A stretch of 30,985 nucleotides of DNA from JALHVH01 sp964585685 (GTDB taxonomy: Bacteria; Acidobacteriota; Aminicenantia; Aminicenantales; Saccharicenantaceae), in contig CAZPEP010000003.1 of the NCBI GenBank assembly GCA_964585685.1, forward strand, positions 1 to 30,985, in the 5' to 3' direction. Of the stretch, positions 21,532-29,047 are shown one piece after another. Every line of letters begins with the position of its first letter. The first letter of the stretch is position 1. The notes beneath the pieces were generated by a model, which was not told the DNA's origin, ran no database searches, and worked only from the letters and a program-made list of their open reading frames with translations. Made by a program: the position numbers and the translations under genes.

Positions 21532-24500
21532 AACTGCACGCTCAGGCTGAGCCGGACGGAACGGGCCCCCAGGAGGGAGACGTACTTTCCGAAGGTCGGG
21601 CTGAGCACCCGTGTCCCCTGGCTCGAATCCGCCGCCGCCGGGTACCAGAACCCGCCGTCGTCGAGGTCGAAGAGGCTCGACTTGTTCCCCAGCAGGTTGA
21701 ACACGTCGACCGTGAAGGTCAACCTCTTCCTGTTCCGGAACACGAGCTCCTTCTCGAGCCTCGCGTCCAGGCTCTGCTCGGACGCGAAGCGCCTGGCGCC
21801 GGGCGTCTCCAGATAGACCGTCACGGGCTCCACCACGACGTTGTTCACGGTGGCCCAGTCGTCCGGCGGGAGGACCGTCACGGTCCGGGCCCAGGGGGCC
21901 CCGCTCCGGAGCGTGTACATCATGGTCAGGAAGAAATCCAGCGGGAACCTGTAGGTCGCGAGGAGGCGGATGGCTGACGGCCGGTCGAGATCGAGGCGGG
22001 AATTCGCCCAGACGTTGACGAACGAGTTCGGGCTCCCGGCGAGCGAGGAGAACCCCGAGCTCGCGTCCGGATCAAGCCCCGCGTTGCCCGTGGCCTTGCT
22101 CCAGACCACGGAACCGAAGAACTGCCAGTTGTCGGACATCCGCTTCCGGACCGTGAGCTCGAACGCCGAATATTTCCGCTCGAGCTCGGGGACGTTCCTT
22201 AGCTGATCGAAGACGGCCGGGGCGGTCTTCGACCGGTAATAGACCGTCACCGGCGTCACGGGGTATTCGGCCGTGGCGGGGACCGAGGTCGTGAACGGGA
22301 CCCACCAATCGGCGTTCGCCCCGTCGGCCTGATACCAGGCGGCGCCCGTGGTCGGGTCGTAGAGGACGTTCTCGACGATGTCCTTCTGGGTCTTGGACAC
22401 GTATCGGGCCGAGACCGAGAGGTCCCTCACGATCTCCTGGCTGAAGCCGAAGGCGAGCTCATCGACATAGGGTGCCTTGATGTTCTCCGCGACCCGCTTG
22501 CTGCCGAACTCGCCCTTGTAGATCCTGTAATCGTCCAGGTAAAGGGCGTACGTGTCCGTCGAATCCACGGTCCCCTTGCCGTCCTCGTCGTACCAGACGA
22601 AACTGTGGGACCGGGTCGGCAGGAAGGGGGAGAGCCCCCGGATGTATCCCAGGGACATGTAGTCGGAGTACCGCGAGAAGGAGGACCTTAGGATGGTCCG
22701 TCCGTCGCCGAAGAGGTCCAGGCTCAGGCCGATCCTTGGCGACAGGGCGTTCCAGACCATGAACTGGTTCCATTCCGCGACGGCGTTTATGTCGTACGGG
22801 TTAAGGCCGGCGATCGGCTTTATCAGCGAGTTGCCGATCGTGACGGAGATCGTGTTCCCGCTCGCAAGCTTGGCGATCGCCGGGATGCGGGCCGTTGACC
22901 TGTCGAAGCGCAGCCCGAGGTGCAGGGTGGCCCGGTGGGCGATCGTAAGGGCATCCTGGGCGTAGAAGCCCAGGCGCTTCATTTCGTTCTTGAGGATGAA
23001 GTCCCCTTCGTTCTTCGAGGCGATGGAGAACGAGATCAGGCCCTTGCCGACCGTCTTGCCGGTCTTCGGCGAGACGCCGGTCCCGAAGTAATAGGGGTTC
23101 CCGTCGAACCAGGTCAGGCCGAGGTTGTTGTCCTTCCAGGCGGACAAGTCCGCGTAAGCGTCCTCGTACTCCGCCCCGGCCTTGAGCTCGTTGCTGATCC
23201 CCAGGGCGTCCAGGAGCCGGGTGATCGAGGCTGACCCCTTGAAGCGCCGATCCGTCGACGTCTCGTTGAAGGAAGCATTCCCCCAGACCCGGCCCGCCGC
23301 CGCGTCCGTGTAGAGCGGCAGGTTAGCGGCGCCGGGATTGAGGGAGAGGGGCCGCTGTCGCTGGACGAGGCCGAGCCCGACGTCGACGAACGTGTTCTGG
23401 TCCATCCGGTAGCTGACGGAGCCGGCCGCCACGAACAGGCTGTCGTGCTTGAGGACCCGGGTGGCCGATTCCGGGACGTTCCACGTGAGGTAGGACTCCT
23501 CGATTGGCTGATAACGGTCCTGAAAGTTGATCGAAACCGTCGCCCGGATCTGGGACGTGATCTGGGTACTCACCTTGAAGAAGGACATTAAGTCACGGTT
23601 CTTCCAGTCATAGGCGGGATGGAGCTTTCCCAAAGGGTCGGTCCAGCGTACGAACGGTGCGGGCATGGACTTGAAGGCCAGGCGGAAATCGGCGAAGTAC
23701 CAAGCCCTATCCTCGAGGATCGGCCCGCCCAGGCCGAGGGAGAAATCCCAGAGCCTGGGAATAGCCGAGGGTGCCTCGAGGTTATTGTCTGCGAGGTCGG
23801 TCTTCGACCAGAGATCCTTGGAGAGTCCGTCGCTCGTATGGTGAATCCTGAATTCTCCAAGGAACGAGTTTCCACCCGACTTCGTGACGACGTTGATAAA
23901 CCCGCCCTGGGCGGGGTAGGTCTCGGAGGGGCGGGCGGCGTCGAGATCGACCTCTTCGATGAGGTCCGTATTGAGCGCCGCAAGGGGGGCCATGTCCAGG
24001 GGGTTCGTTACGTCGGTGCCGTCGAGGAGGAACGTGTTAGCCCGGACGGGGGAACCGGAGAACGAGTAATATCCGGCGGAGCCGTCCCCGGCGGTAACGG
24101 CCCCGGGGACCAGCCCGAGGATGGCCGAAAAGTCCTTGGGAAGGGGGGCGTGGCGAAGGAGGTCCGCGTCGACGACGAACGAGGCCGCTGCGGACCGGCT
24201 ATCGATCATCGGGGCGGCGTCAAGGCTTGTGATCTCTTCCTCTATATCAGTGGACTCGAGCCGGACGTTCAGGGAGAGGACCTGGCCGGCGTGGACCCTG
24301 AGGGCGTCGACGTTGACCGTCTTGAAGCCGGGCATCTCGACGGTGACCTTATAGGTCCCGGGAAGAAGGGTGATGAAGGCGTAATTCCCGGTGTCGGCGG
24401 TGATGAAGTTCTGGATCCCGAGCAGGGCCGGGGACGAGACGTAAATGAAGGCGCCAGGGAGGGGAAAGCCGGCTTTATCCGTGATCCGGCCTTTGAGCGA

Positions 24501-24587
24501 ACCCGTTTGGCGCTCCGCGAAGGCGGAGGACGCGGCGGCGAGGATCATGACTATGGCGAGCAGGACACGACCTGATTTATTGACCAC
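21528..24587 (-). CDS. TonB-dependent receptor with N-terminal carboxypeptidase-regulatory-like domain (Oar-like)
   Basis: The 1019-residue outer-membrane protein has a signal peptide (VLLAIVMILAAASSAFA), then a carboxypeptidase-D regulatory-like domain (GSLKGRITDKAGFPLPGAFIYVSSPALLGIQNFITADTGNYAFITLLPGTYKVTVEMPGF), a plug domain (about 130-250, with NTFLLDGTDVTNPLDM) and a 22-strand-type barrel ending in RLSLSVQF with terminal Phe, the outer-membrane insertion signal. Such receptors import large nutrients such as glycans or peptides by the TonB-ExbBD system; the substrate is not evident. I choose GTG 24587 because AAGGAGG lies 5 nt upstream (24599-24593); an in-frame ATG further up has no such site and would spoil the signal peptide. 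It stands alone, without a SusD-like partner. Confidence 0.9.
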   Translation of the reverse strand: MVNKSGRVLLAIVMILAAASSAFAERQTGSLKGRITDKAGFPLPGAFIYVSSPALLGIQNFITADTGNYAFITLLPGTYKVTVEMPGFKTVNVDALRVHAGQVLSLNVRLESTDIEEEITSLDAAPMIDSRSAAASFVVDADLLRHAPLPKDFSAILGLVPGAVTAGDGSAGYYSFSGSPVRANTFLLDGTDVTNPLDMAPLAALNTDLIEEVDLDAARPSETYPAQGGFINVVTKSGGNSFLGEFRIHHTSDGLSKDLWSKTDLADNNLEAPSAIPRLWDFSLGLGGPILEDRAWYFADFRLAFKSMPAPFVRWTDPLGKLHPAYDWKNRDLMSFFKVSTQITSQIRATVSINFQDRYQPIEESYLTWNVPESATRVLKHDSLFVAAGSVSYRMDQNTFVDVGLGLVQRQRPLSLNPGAANLPLYTDAAAGRVWGNASFNETSTDRRFKGSASITRLLDALGISNELKAGAEYEDAYADLSAWKDNNLGLTWFDGNPYYFGTGVSPKTGKTVGKGLISFSIASKNEGDFILKNEMKRLGFYAQDALTIAHRATLHLGLRFDRSTARIPAIAKLASGNTISVTIGNSLIKPIAGLNPYDINAVAEWNQFMVWNALSPRIGLSLDLFGDGRTILRSSFSRYSDYMSLGYIRGLSPFLPTRSHSFVWYDEDGKGTVDSTDTYALYLDDYRIYKGEFGSKRVAENIKAPYVDELAFGFSQEIVRDLSVSARYVSKTQKDIVENVLYDPTTGAAWYQADGANADWWVPFTTSVPATAEYPVTPVTVYYRSKTAPAVFDQLRNVPELERKYSAFELTVRKRMSDNWQFFGSVVWSKATGNAGLDPDASSGFSSLAGSPNSFVNVWANSRLDLDRPSAIRLLATYRFPLDFFLTMMYTLRSGAPWARTVTVLPPDDWATVNNVVVEPVTVYLETPGARRFASEQSLDARLEKELVFRNRKRLTFTVDVFNLLGNKSSLFDLDDGGFWYPAAADSSQGTRVLSPTFGKYVSLLGARSVRLSLSVQF

Positions 24588-24609
24588 GTGGACCTCCTTA
24601 AACGGGTTC

Positions 24610-24615
24610 ATTATA
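24610..24615 (-). promoter_or_regulatory. -10 box of the TonB receptor gene
   Basis: Minus-strand TATAAT at 24615-24610, 22 bp before the GTG start and upstream of a perfect AAGGAGG, so this gene has a short ordinary leader. No convincing -35 was found. Confidence 0.45.
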
Positions 24616-24699
24616 CATTGTTTCCGGTCCGGTGCGTAATAGTATTTCAACGGCCGCAGGGCACGGTTGGTTTCAACGCTCCCGGGAAAAAGCGAGGGG

Positions 24700-25626
24700 T
24701 CAGGAGGCCGGGCGGGACTCCTGGTCGCGCGCCCAAGCGGCCGCCCCGATGAGCCCGGCGTCGTTCGCCAGGCTGGCCCTGGCGATGGTCGTGCAGGAAA
24801 AAGACACCCGGTGGGAGCGCCTCCGGGCGGAGGCTACGGCGGCTTCCATGAGGAACTCCCCGCCGGCCATGACCCCTCCGCCGAGGACGATCATCCCGGG
24901 GTTGAGGAAGTTGATGACAATCCCAAGCCCGATGCCGAGGTAATACCCGCAGACGGCGAAGCTTTCGAGGGCGGCCGCGTCCCCCTGCTTGGCCCGGTTG
25001 TAGACGTCCTCGGACGTGAGCTCTTCATCGCTTCGGACCAGATCGACGTAGTTCCGGACGATCCTCGGGGCGGAGACCTCCGTCTCCAGACAGCCGACGT
25101 TACCGCAGTTGCACGCCGAGCCCTTCGGGTTGACCGTGATGTGACCGAGCTCTCCGGCGAATCCGCACCGGCCCTGCCACAGTTTTCCATCCAAGATGAT
25201 GCCCGACCCGACCCCGGTCCCGACGGTCAGGAGGATGAGGGAGTGCGTGTCGCGCCCGGCCCCATGCTTCCATTCCCCGTAGGCGGCCATGTTGGCGTCG
25301 TTGTCGATGCGGAACGGCGCGTCCAGAATTTTCTTGAGGGCCGGGACGAGGTCGAAGCCGTCGATGCTCGGGTAATTCGGGGAATGGAGGATTTTTTGGT
25401 CCTTCAGGCTGAAGAACCCGGCGAACCCGAACCCGGCACTCGCTAGGCAGGCTCCGTGCTCGGACCTGAGCTTCCGCCAGATGTCCCCGACGAGGCCCAT
25501 CAGGCCCTCGATAGATCCTGGGCTGGGAGCCTTGTCCTTGAAGACGAGGGCGCCCCGGCCGTCGATGAGCCCGTACTTGAGCTGGGTCCCTCCGAGGTCG
25601 AACCCGGCGTATAAGGGATCGCTCAT
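24700..25626 (-). CDS. ROK-family sugar kinase (glucokinase-like)
   Basis: The 308-residue ROK kinase has the phosphate loop FDLGGTQLKYGL (residues 9-20), the catalytic Asp in IDNDANMAA (D110), LTVGTGVGSGI, the ELGHITV signature (159-165) and the zinc motif CNCGNVGCLE (C172, C174, C179 with H162). These are features of active ROK kinases, most often glucokinases, and not of the ROK repressors since there is no N-terminal HTH. It phosphorylates a hexose such as glucose with ATP in the cytoplasm; sugar specificity is not certain. Its start overlaps the methyltransferase stop (ATGA, 25623-25626), making it the last gene of the tatA operon. Confidence 0.92.
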   Translation of the reverse strand: MSDPLYAGFDLGGTQLKYGLIDGRGALVFKDKAPSPGSIEGLMGLVGDIWRKLRSEHGACLASAGFGFAGFFSLKDQKILHSPNYPSIDGFDLVPALKKILDAPFRIDNDANMAAYGEWKHGAGRDTHSLILLTVGTGVGSGIILDGKLWQGRCGFAGELGHITVNPKGSACNCGNVGCLETEVSAPRIVRNYVDLVRSDEELTSEDVYNRAKQGDAAALESFAVCGYYLGIGLGIVINFLNPGMIVLGGGVMAGGEFLMEAAVASARRRSHRVSFSCTTIARASLANDAGLIGAAAWARDQESRPAS

Positions 25627-26867
25627 GGTTTCTTCGCTATGGCCGCGTAGTTCGGCGGCGCGTAGAGAAGGTTGTTGAGCTTGTCGATATCGTGGTTCAG
25701 GGCCGCCGTCCGTTCGTCGGCCCCCGGGAGCTCCCTCAGGCGTTCCTCCCCGAGGGGCGCCGAATACCGAACCTCGACCTCCGAGAACCCGGTGCTCTCT
25801 AGCAGGAACTTGAGAGCCAGGGGGTGGATGGGCTTTTCGTGGGAGAGGTCGAGAAAATAAATCTGGACCAGGGCGAAGACCGAGGCCGGGTTGATCGTCT
25901 CGAGGACGATACGCCCTCCCGGGGAGAGCTTCGCGAAGGCGGTCTCAACGAGCTTCCGAAGGTAGGTCGGGGGCAGATGCTCGACGACCTGCGAAGAGAA
26001 AATGCCCCCGAGGGAGCCTTCGGGGGCCTCGGCGAGGTGCTCGAGGATATCTCCCTGACGGCAGTCGAGGCCTTTATCCACGCAGGCGTCGATCATCGTG
26101 CTGTTAAGATCTACGCCCTCACCTTGGATGTCCCGGTCGCGGAGGAGGTCCAGGAACTCCCCCCGGCCGCAGCCGAGGTCGAGGACCTTGCCGCCCTTGT
26201 CGAAGAGCGAGGCGTATTCGGCCTGTTGTTTGCGGATGTCTTCCTCGGAGCCTCGGAACCGGTTCTCGAACCCGGCGTAGCGCCAATCTTTGAGCGGTTC
26301 GAGGAGGGGGCGGACGTCCGTCGCGGCCGGCGGCTCGGCCTTTTCCAGGGCTGCGAGCAGGGCGTCCAGCTTCTTTTCGAGGAGCAGGAACTTCTTCATG
26401 AGGATCTGGACGTCCTCGTAGGCGGCGGCGAGTTTTTCGACCCGCCATTCCATGCTCTTGAAGATCATGCCGACGTGGTTGCTGCCCATGGCGTCGTACT
26501 CCCGGTCGCGTGCTTCGCCCAAGGTGGACAGTTTGCCGGCGAGGTCGACGAGGCCGTCGACGGCCTGTCGGGTGGCGCGGACGTGGGCCTCGAGGAGGGA
26601 GGAGAGCTCCCGGACGGCGGAAACGGCAAGTCCAAAATCCGCGGCCGGGACACCGCCGCGCTTGAGCCTAAAGACCGGCTTACCCTGTTCGGGAAGGGCG
26701 TGGAGGGAGAGGGCCGTTTTTTCCAGAGCCGCGATGGCCTCGGCGAGACGGGAGGACCCGCCTTCAAGCTCCCGGAAGGAGCCTGCCTTCAGCGCAGCGG
26801 CGCTCCTGGCGAGGTCCTCGTCCTTTGTCCGGCGATCCTCGGCGAGCTTTTCGAGGGTCCGTCTCAT
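25623..26867 (-). CDS. SAM-dependent methyltransferase with N-terminal coiled coil (glycan-cluster type)
   Basis: The 414-residue protein has a long helical N-terminal region (about residues 1-190; heptad-like stretches such as FLLLEKKLDALLAALEKAE) and a class I methyltransferase domain from about 200. SAM motif I is KVLDLGCGRGEFLDLL (227-242). The preceding ENRFRGSEEDIRKQQAEYASLF is a signature I associate with methyltransferases of O-antigen or capsule clusters (WbdD-like), which regulate chain length or end-cap glycans; here no other glycan genes are present, so the target is unknown. It begins 6 bp after the tatA stop without its own Shine-Dalgarno site, so translation is probably coupled, and overlaps the ROK gene. 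Confidence 0.85.
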   Translation of the reverse strand: MRRTLEKLAEDRRTKDEDLARSAAALKAGSFRELEGGSSRLAEAIAALEKTALSLHALPEQGKPVFRLKRGGVPAADFGLAVSAVRELSSLLEAHVRATRQAVDGLVDLAGKLSTLGEARDREYDAMGSNHVGMIFKSMEWRVEKLAAAYEDVQILMKKFLLLEKKLDALLAALEKAEPPAATDVRPLLEPLKDWRYAGFENRFRGSEEDIRKQQAEYASLFDKGGKVLDLGCGRGEFLDLLRDRDIQGEGVDLNSTMIDACVDKGLDCRQGDILEHLAEAPEGSLGGIFSSQVVEHLPPTYLRKLVETAFAKLSPGGRIVLETINPASVFALVQIYFLDLSHEKPIHPLALKFLLESTGFSEVEVRYSAPLGEERLRELPGADERTAALNHDIDKLNNLLYAPPNYAAIAKKP

Positions 26868-26873
26868 GACGGG

Positions 26874-27065
26874 TCAGTTGGCGGGCGGATCGTTCTTCTT
26901 CGATGTCTTGTCGTCATCTTTGGTGTTCATGGACTTCTTGAAGTTCTTGATGCCGTCGCCCAGGGATTTCCCGAGGTCCGGGAGCTTGCGGGCGCCGAAG
27001 ATGATGACGACGATGAGCAGGATGAGCAGGAGTTCCGTCGGTCCGATCGAGCCTAGAAATAACAT
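26874..27065 (-). CDS. tatA: Sec-independent protein translocase TatA/E
   Basis: The 63-residue protein has the classical layout: a short periplasmic N-terminus, one membrane helix (IGPTELLLILLIVVIIF), the conserved FGARKLPDLGKSLGDGIKNFKKSM hinge and amphipathic helix and an acidic/lysine tail. TatA forms the pore for folded Tat substrates; TatA and TatE cannot be told apart by sequence. tatB and tatC are not in the window. It has a GGAGG site 6 nt before ATG 27065 and heads an operon with the coiled-coil methyltransferase and ROK kinase, which are not known Tat partners. Confidence 0.95.
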   Translation of the reverse strand: MLFLGSIGPTELLLILLIVVIIFGARKLPDLGKSLGDGIKNFKKSMNTKDDDKTSKKNDPPAN

Positions 27066-27092
27066 CGTTTTCCTCCGTAAATCTCCATCCCA

Positions 27093-27121
27093 AAGGTACT
27101 TGAGTCATGGGGAATTGTCAA
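27093..27121 (-). promoter_or_regulatory. Promoter of the tatA operon
   Basis: Minus strand TTGACA (27121-27116), 17-bp spacer, TACCTT (27098-27093). The GCGAGAC triple repeat begins 16 bp upstream of the -35. Confidence 0.65.
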
Positions 27122-27136
27122 GGAACGCCCGGCCTA

Positions 27137-27161
27137 ATCTCGCGCGTCTCGCGCGTCTCGC
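27137..27161. repeat. Triple 9-bp repeat of GCGAGAC, copy 2
   Basis: On the minus strand GCGAGAC at 27161-27155 and 27152-27146 and GCGAGAT at 27143-27137, 9-bp period, on the + strand read as TCTCGCGCG repeats. It lies between the tatA and lepA promoters and covers the -35 region of lepA. Same unit, period and divergent setting as 20322-20346. Confidence 0.65.
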
Positions 27162-27171
27162 GTTTTTCTTA

Positions 27172-27177
27172 TATACT
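27172..27177 (+). promoter_or_regulatory. -10 box of lepA, leaderless layout
   Basis: TATACT (27172-27177) is 6 bp before the lepA GTG start. There is no -35 consensus at the right distance (the GCGAGAC repeats occupy it) and no Shine-Dalgarno sequence. Confidence 0.5.
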
Positions 27178-27183
27178 GGTTGG

Positions 27184-28980
27184 GTGAAGAACATCCGCAA
27201 TTTCTCGATCATCGCCCACGTGGACCACGGCAAATCCACGCTGGCCGACCGGTTCATCGAGCTGACGGGCGCGCTTTCCGCGAGGGAGCTCAAGGAGCAG
27301 GTCCTCGACACGATGGACCTCGAGCGCGAGCGCGGCATCACCATCAAGGCCCAGACGGCCCGGCTCACCTATAAGGCCAAGAACGGCGAGGATTATATCC
27401 TGAACCTCATCGACACGCCCGGCCACGTGGATTTCTCCTACGAAGTCTCGCGGAGCCTCTCGGCCTGCGACGGGGCCGTCCTGGTCGTAGACGCCTCCCA
27501 GGGCGTCGAGGCACAGACCCTGGCCAACACCTACCTAGCCGTCCAGAACGACCTCCTCCTCATTCCGGTCGTCAACAAGATCGACCTCGTCCAGTCGGAC
27601 GTCGAGCAGACCCTCGACCAGATGGAGAACATCATCGGCCTCGACCGCAAGGACGCGCTGATGGTCAGCGCCAAGCGGGGGACGGGCGTCGACGCCGTGC
27701 TCCAGGCGGTCGTCGACCGCATCCCCGCGCCCAAGGGCGATCCGGACGCCCCGCTCAAGGCGCTCCTTTTCGACTCGTGGTTCGACGTCTACCGCGGGGT
27801 CGTCGTCCTCGTCCGGATCTTCGACGGCGAGCTCAAGACGGGGGACAAGCTCCTCCTCATGGTCCAGGACGCCGAATACGAGGCCGAGGAGGTCGGCTAC
27901 CTGACCCCGAAAGCGATCAAGACGGACAAGATCGCGGCGGGGGAGGTCGGCTACCTCATCGCCGGGATCAAGAAGCTCGGTCACGCCCGTATCGGCGAGA
28001 CCATCACCCTCAAGTCGAGACCGACGCCCAAAGCCTACCCCGGATTTAAGGAAGCCAAGCCGATGGTCTTCTGCGGCATGTTCCCCGCCGGCGACAGCCG
28101 CATCGAAGACCTCCGGGACGCGCTCGAAAAGCTGAAGTTGGTCGATGCCTCGTTCCACTATGAGCCGGAAAACTCGCCCGCCCTCGGCCTCGGGTTTCGG
28201 GCCGGCTTCCTGGGCCTCCTCCACCGGGAGATCGTCCAGGAGCGCCTCGAGCGGGATTTCGGGCTGAGCCTCGTCACGACCGCGCCGAGCGTCGGCTACC
28301 GCGTGACGAAAACCGACGGCAAGGTCGTCGAGGTCCATAACCCCTCCGAGCTCCCCGATCCCCACCAGGTCGCCGTGATCGAGGAACCGGTCATCAAGGC
28401 CCTCATCCTGACACCGGACAAGTACCTCGGCAACATCCTCAAGCTCCTCGAGGGCAAGCGAGGCGAGCAGAGGAAGATGGAATACATCAGCTCCCAGCGC
28501 ATCCTCCTGACCTACGAGATCCCTCTCAACGAGATCGTCTTCGATTTCTACAACCAGCTCAAGTCCGTCTCCTCCGGCTATGCTTCGATGGATTACGAGC
28601 TGGTCGGCTATCGGCCGGACAAGCTGGTCAAGCTCGACATCCTCATCAACCGTGACCCGATCGACGCCCTGTCCCTCATCGTCCATGAGGATAAGGCCTA
28701 CACGATGGGCCGGGCCCTGGTCGAGCGGATGCGCAAGGTCATCCCCCGCCAGCAGTACGAGGTCGCCCTGCAGGCGGCCATCGGGAAGCGGGTCATCGCC
28801 CGCGAGACCGTCAAAGCCTACCGCAAAGACGTCCTGGCCAAGCTCTACGGCGGCGACTACACGCGCAAGATGAAGGTCCTCGAGAAGCAGAAGGAAGGCA
28901 AGAAGCGCATGCGCCGCGTCGGCAAGGTCGACATCCCCCAGGAGGCGTTCCTGGCCATCCTCGAGATCAAAGACAAGTAG
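27184..28980 (+). CDS. lepA: Elongation factor 4 (LepA), GTPase
   Basis: The 598-residue protein is full length for LepA/EF4. It has the G1 motif AHVDHGKST (11-19), G2 RGITIKAQTARL, G3 DTPGHVDFSYEVSRSL, G4 VNKIDL and G5 SAKRGTGV, then domains II, III and V, and the LepA-specific C-terminal domain with DYTRKMKVLEKQKEGKKRMRRVGKVDIPQEAF. LepA binds the ribosome and has been linked to back-translocation, initiation or 30S maturation. The start is GTG 27184 (MKNIRNFSIIAHVDHG); upstream in-frame reading is unlike LepA. It is divergent from tatA. The stop codon is the first part of the short hairpin repeat. Confidence 0.96.
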   Translation: MKNIRNFSIIAHVDHGKSTLADRFIELTGALSARELKEQVLDTMDLERERGITIKAQTARLTYKAKNGEDYILNLIDTPGHVDFSYEVSRSLSACDGAVLVVDASQGVEAQTLANTYLAVQNDLLLIPVVNKIDLVQSDVEQTLDQMENIIGLDRKDALMVSAKRGTGVDAVLQAVVDRIPAPKGDPDAPLKALLFDSWFDVYRGVVVLVRIFDGELKTGDKLLLMVQDAEYEAEEVGYLTPKAIKTDKIAAGEVGYLIAGIKKLGHARIGETITLKSRPTPKAYPGFKEAKPMVFCGMFPAGDSRIEDLRDALEKLKLVDASFHYEPENSPALGLGFRAGFLGLLHREIVQERLERDFGLSLVTTAPSVGYRVTKTDGKVVEVHNPSELPDPHQVAVIEEPVIKALILTPDKYLGNILKLLEGKRGEQRKMEYISSQRILLTYEIPLNEIVFDFYNQLKSVSSGYASMDYELVGYRPDKLVKLDILINRDPIDALSLIVHEDKAYTMGRALVERMRKVIPRQQYEVALQAAIGKRVIARETVKAYRKDVLAKLYGGDYTRKMKVLEKQKEGKKRMRRVGKVDIPQEAFLAILEIKDK

Positions 28981-29014
28981 CCGCAGGTTTTAGCCTGCAT
29001 TTTCTTCTTTTTGC
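28978..29014 (+). terminator. Hairpin repeat copy 2 with T-rich tail, likely lepA terminator
   Basis: TAGCCGCAGG at 28978-28987 is identical to 18829-18838; GCAGG pairs with CCTGC across TTTTAG, followed by ATTTTCTTCTTTTT. The stem and T-rich tail fit a weak intrinsic terminator, built from the same repeat as at 18829. The TAG is the lepA stop codon. Confidence 0.55.
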
Positions 29015-29047
29015 GTCCGAAGGGGTTCGATGATCGAGGAGGTCGGA

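Noticed and set aside
24694..24704. GAGGGGTCAGG, identical to 11 bp of the 11643 palindrome arm, at the ROK gene stop
   Set aside because: No matching second arm nearby; with the stop codon inside it this may be a relic or chance, so it is not called as a copy.
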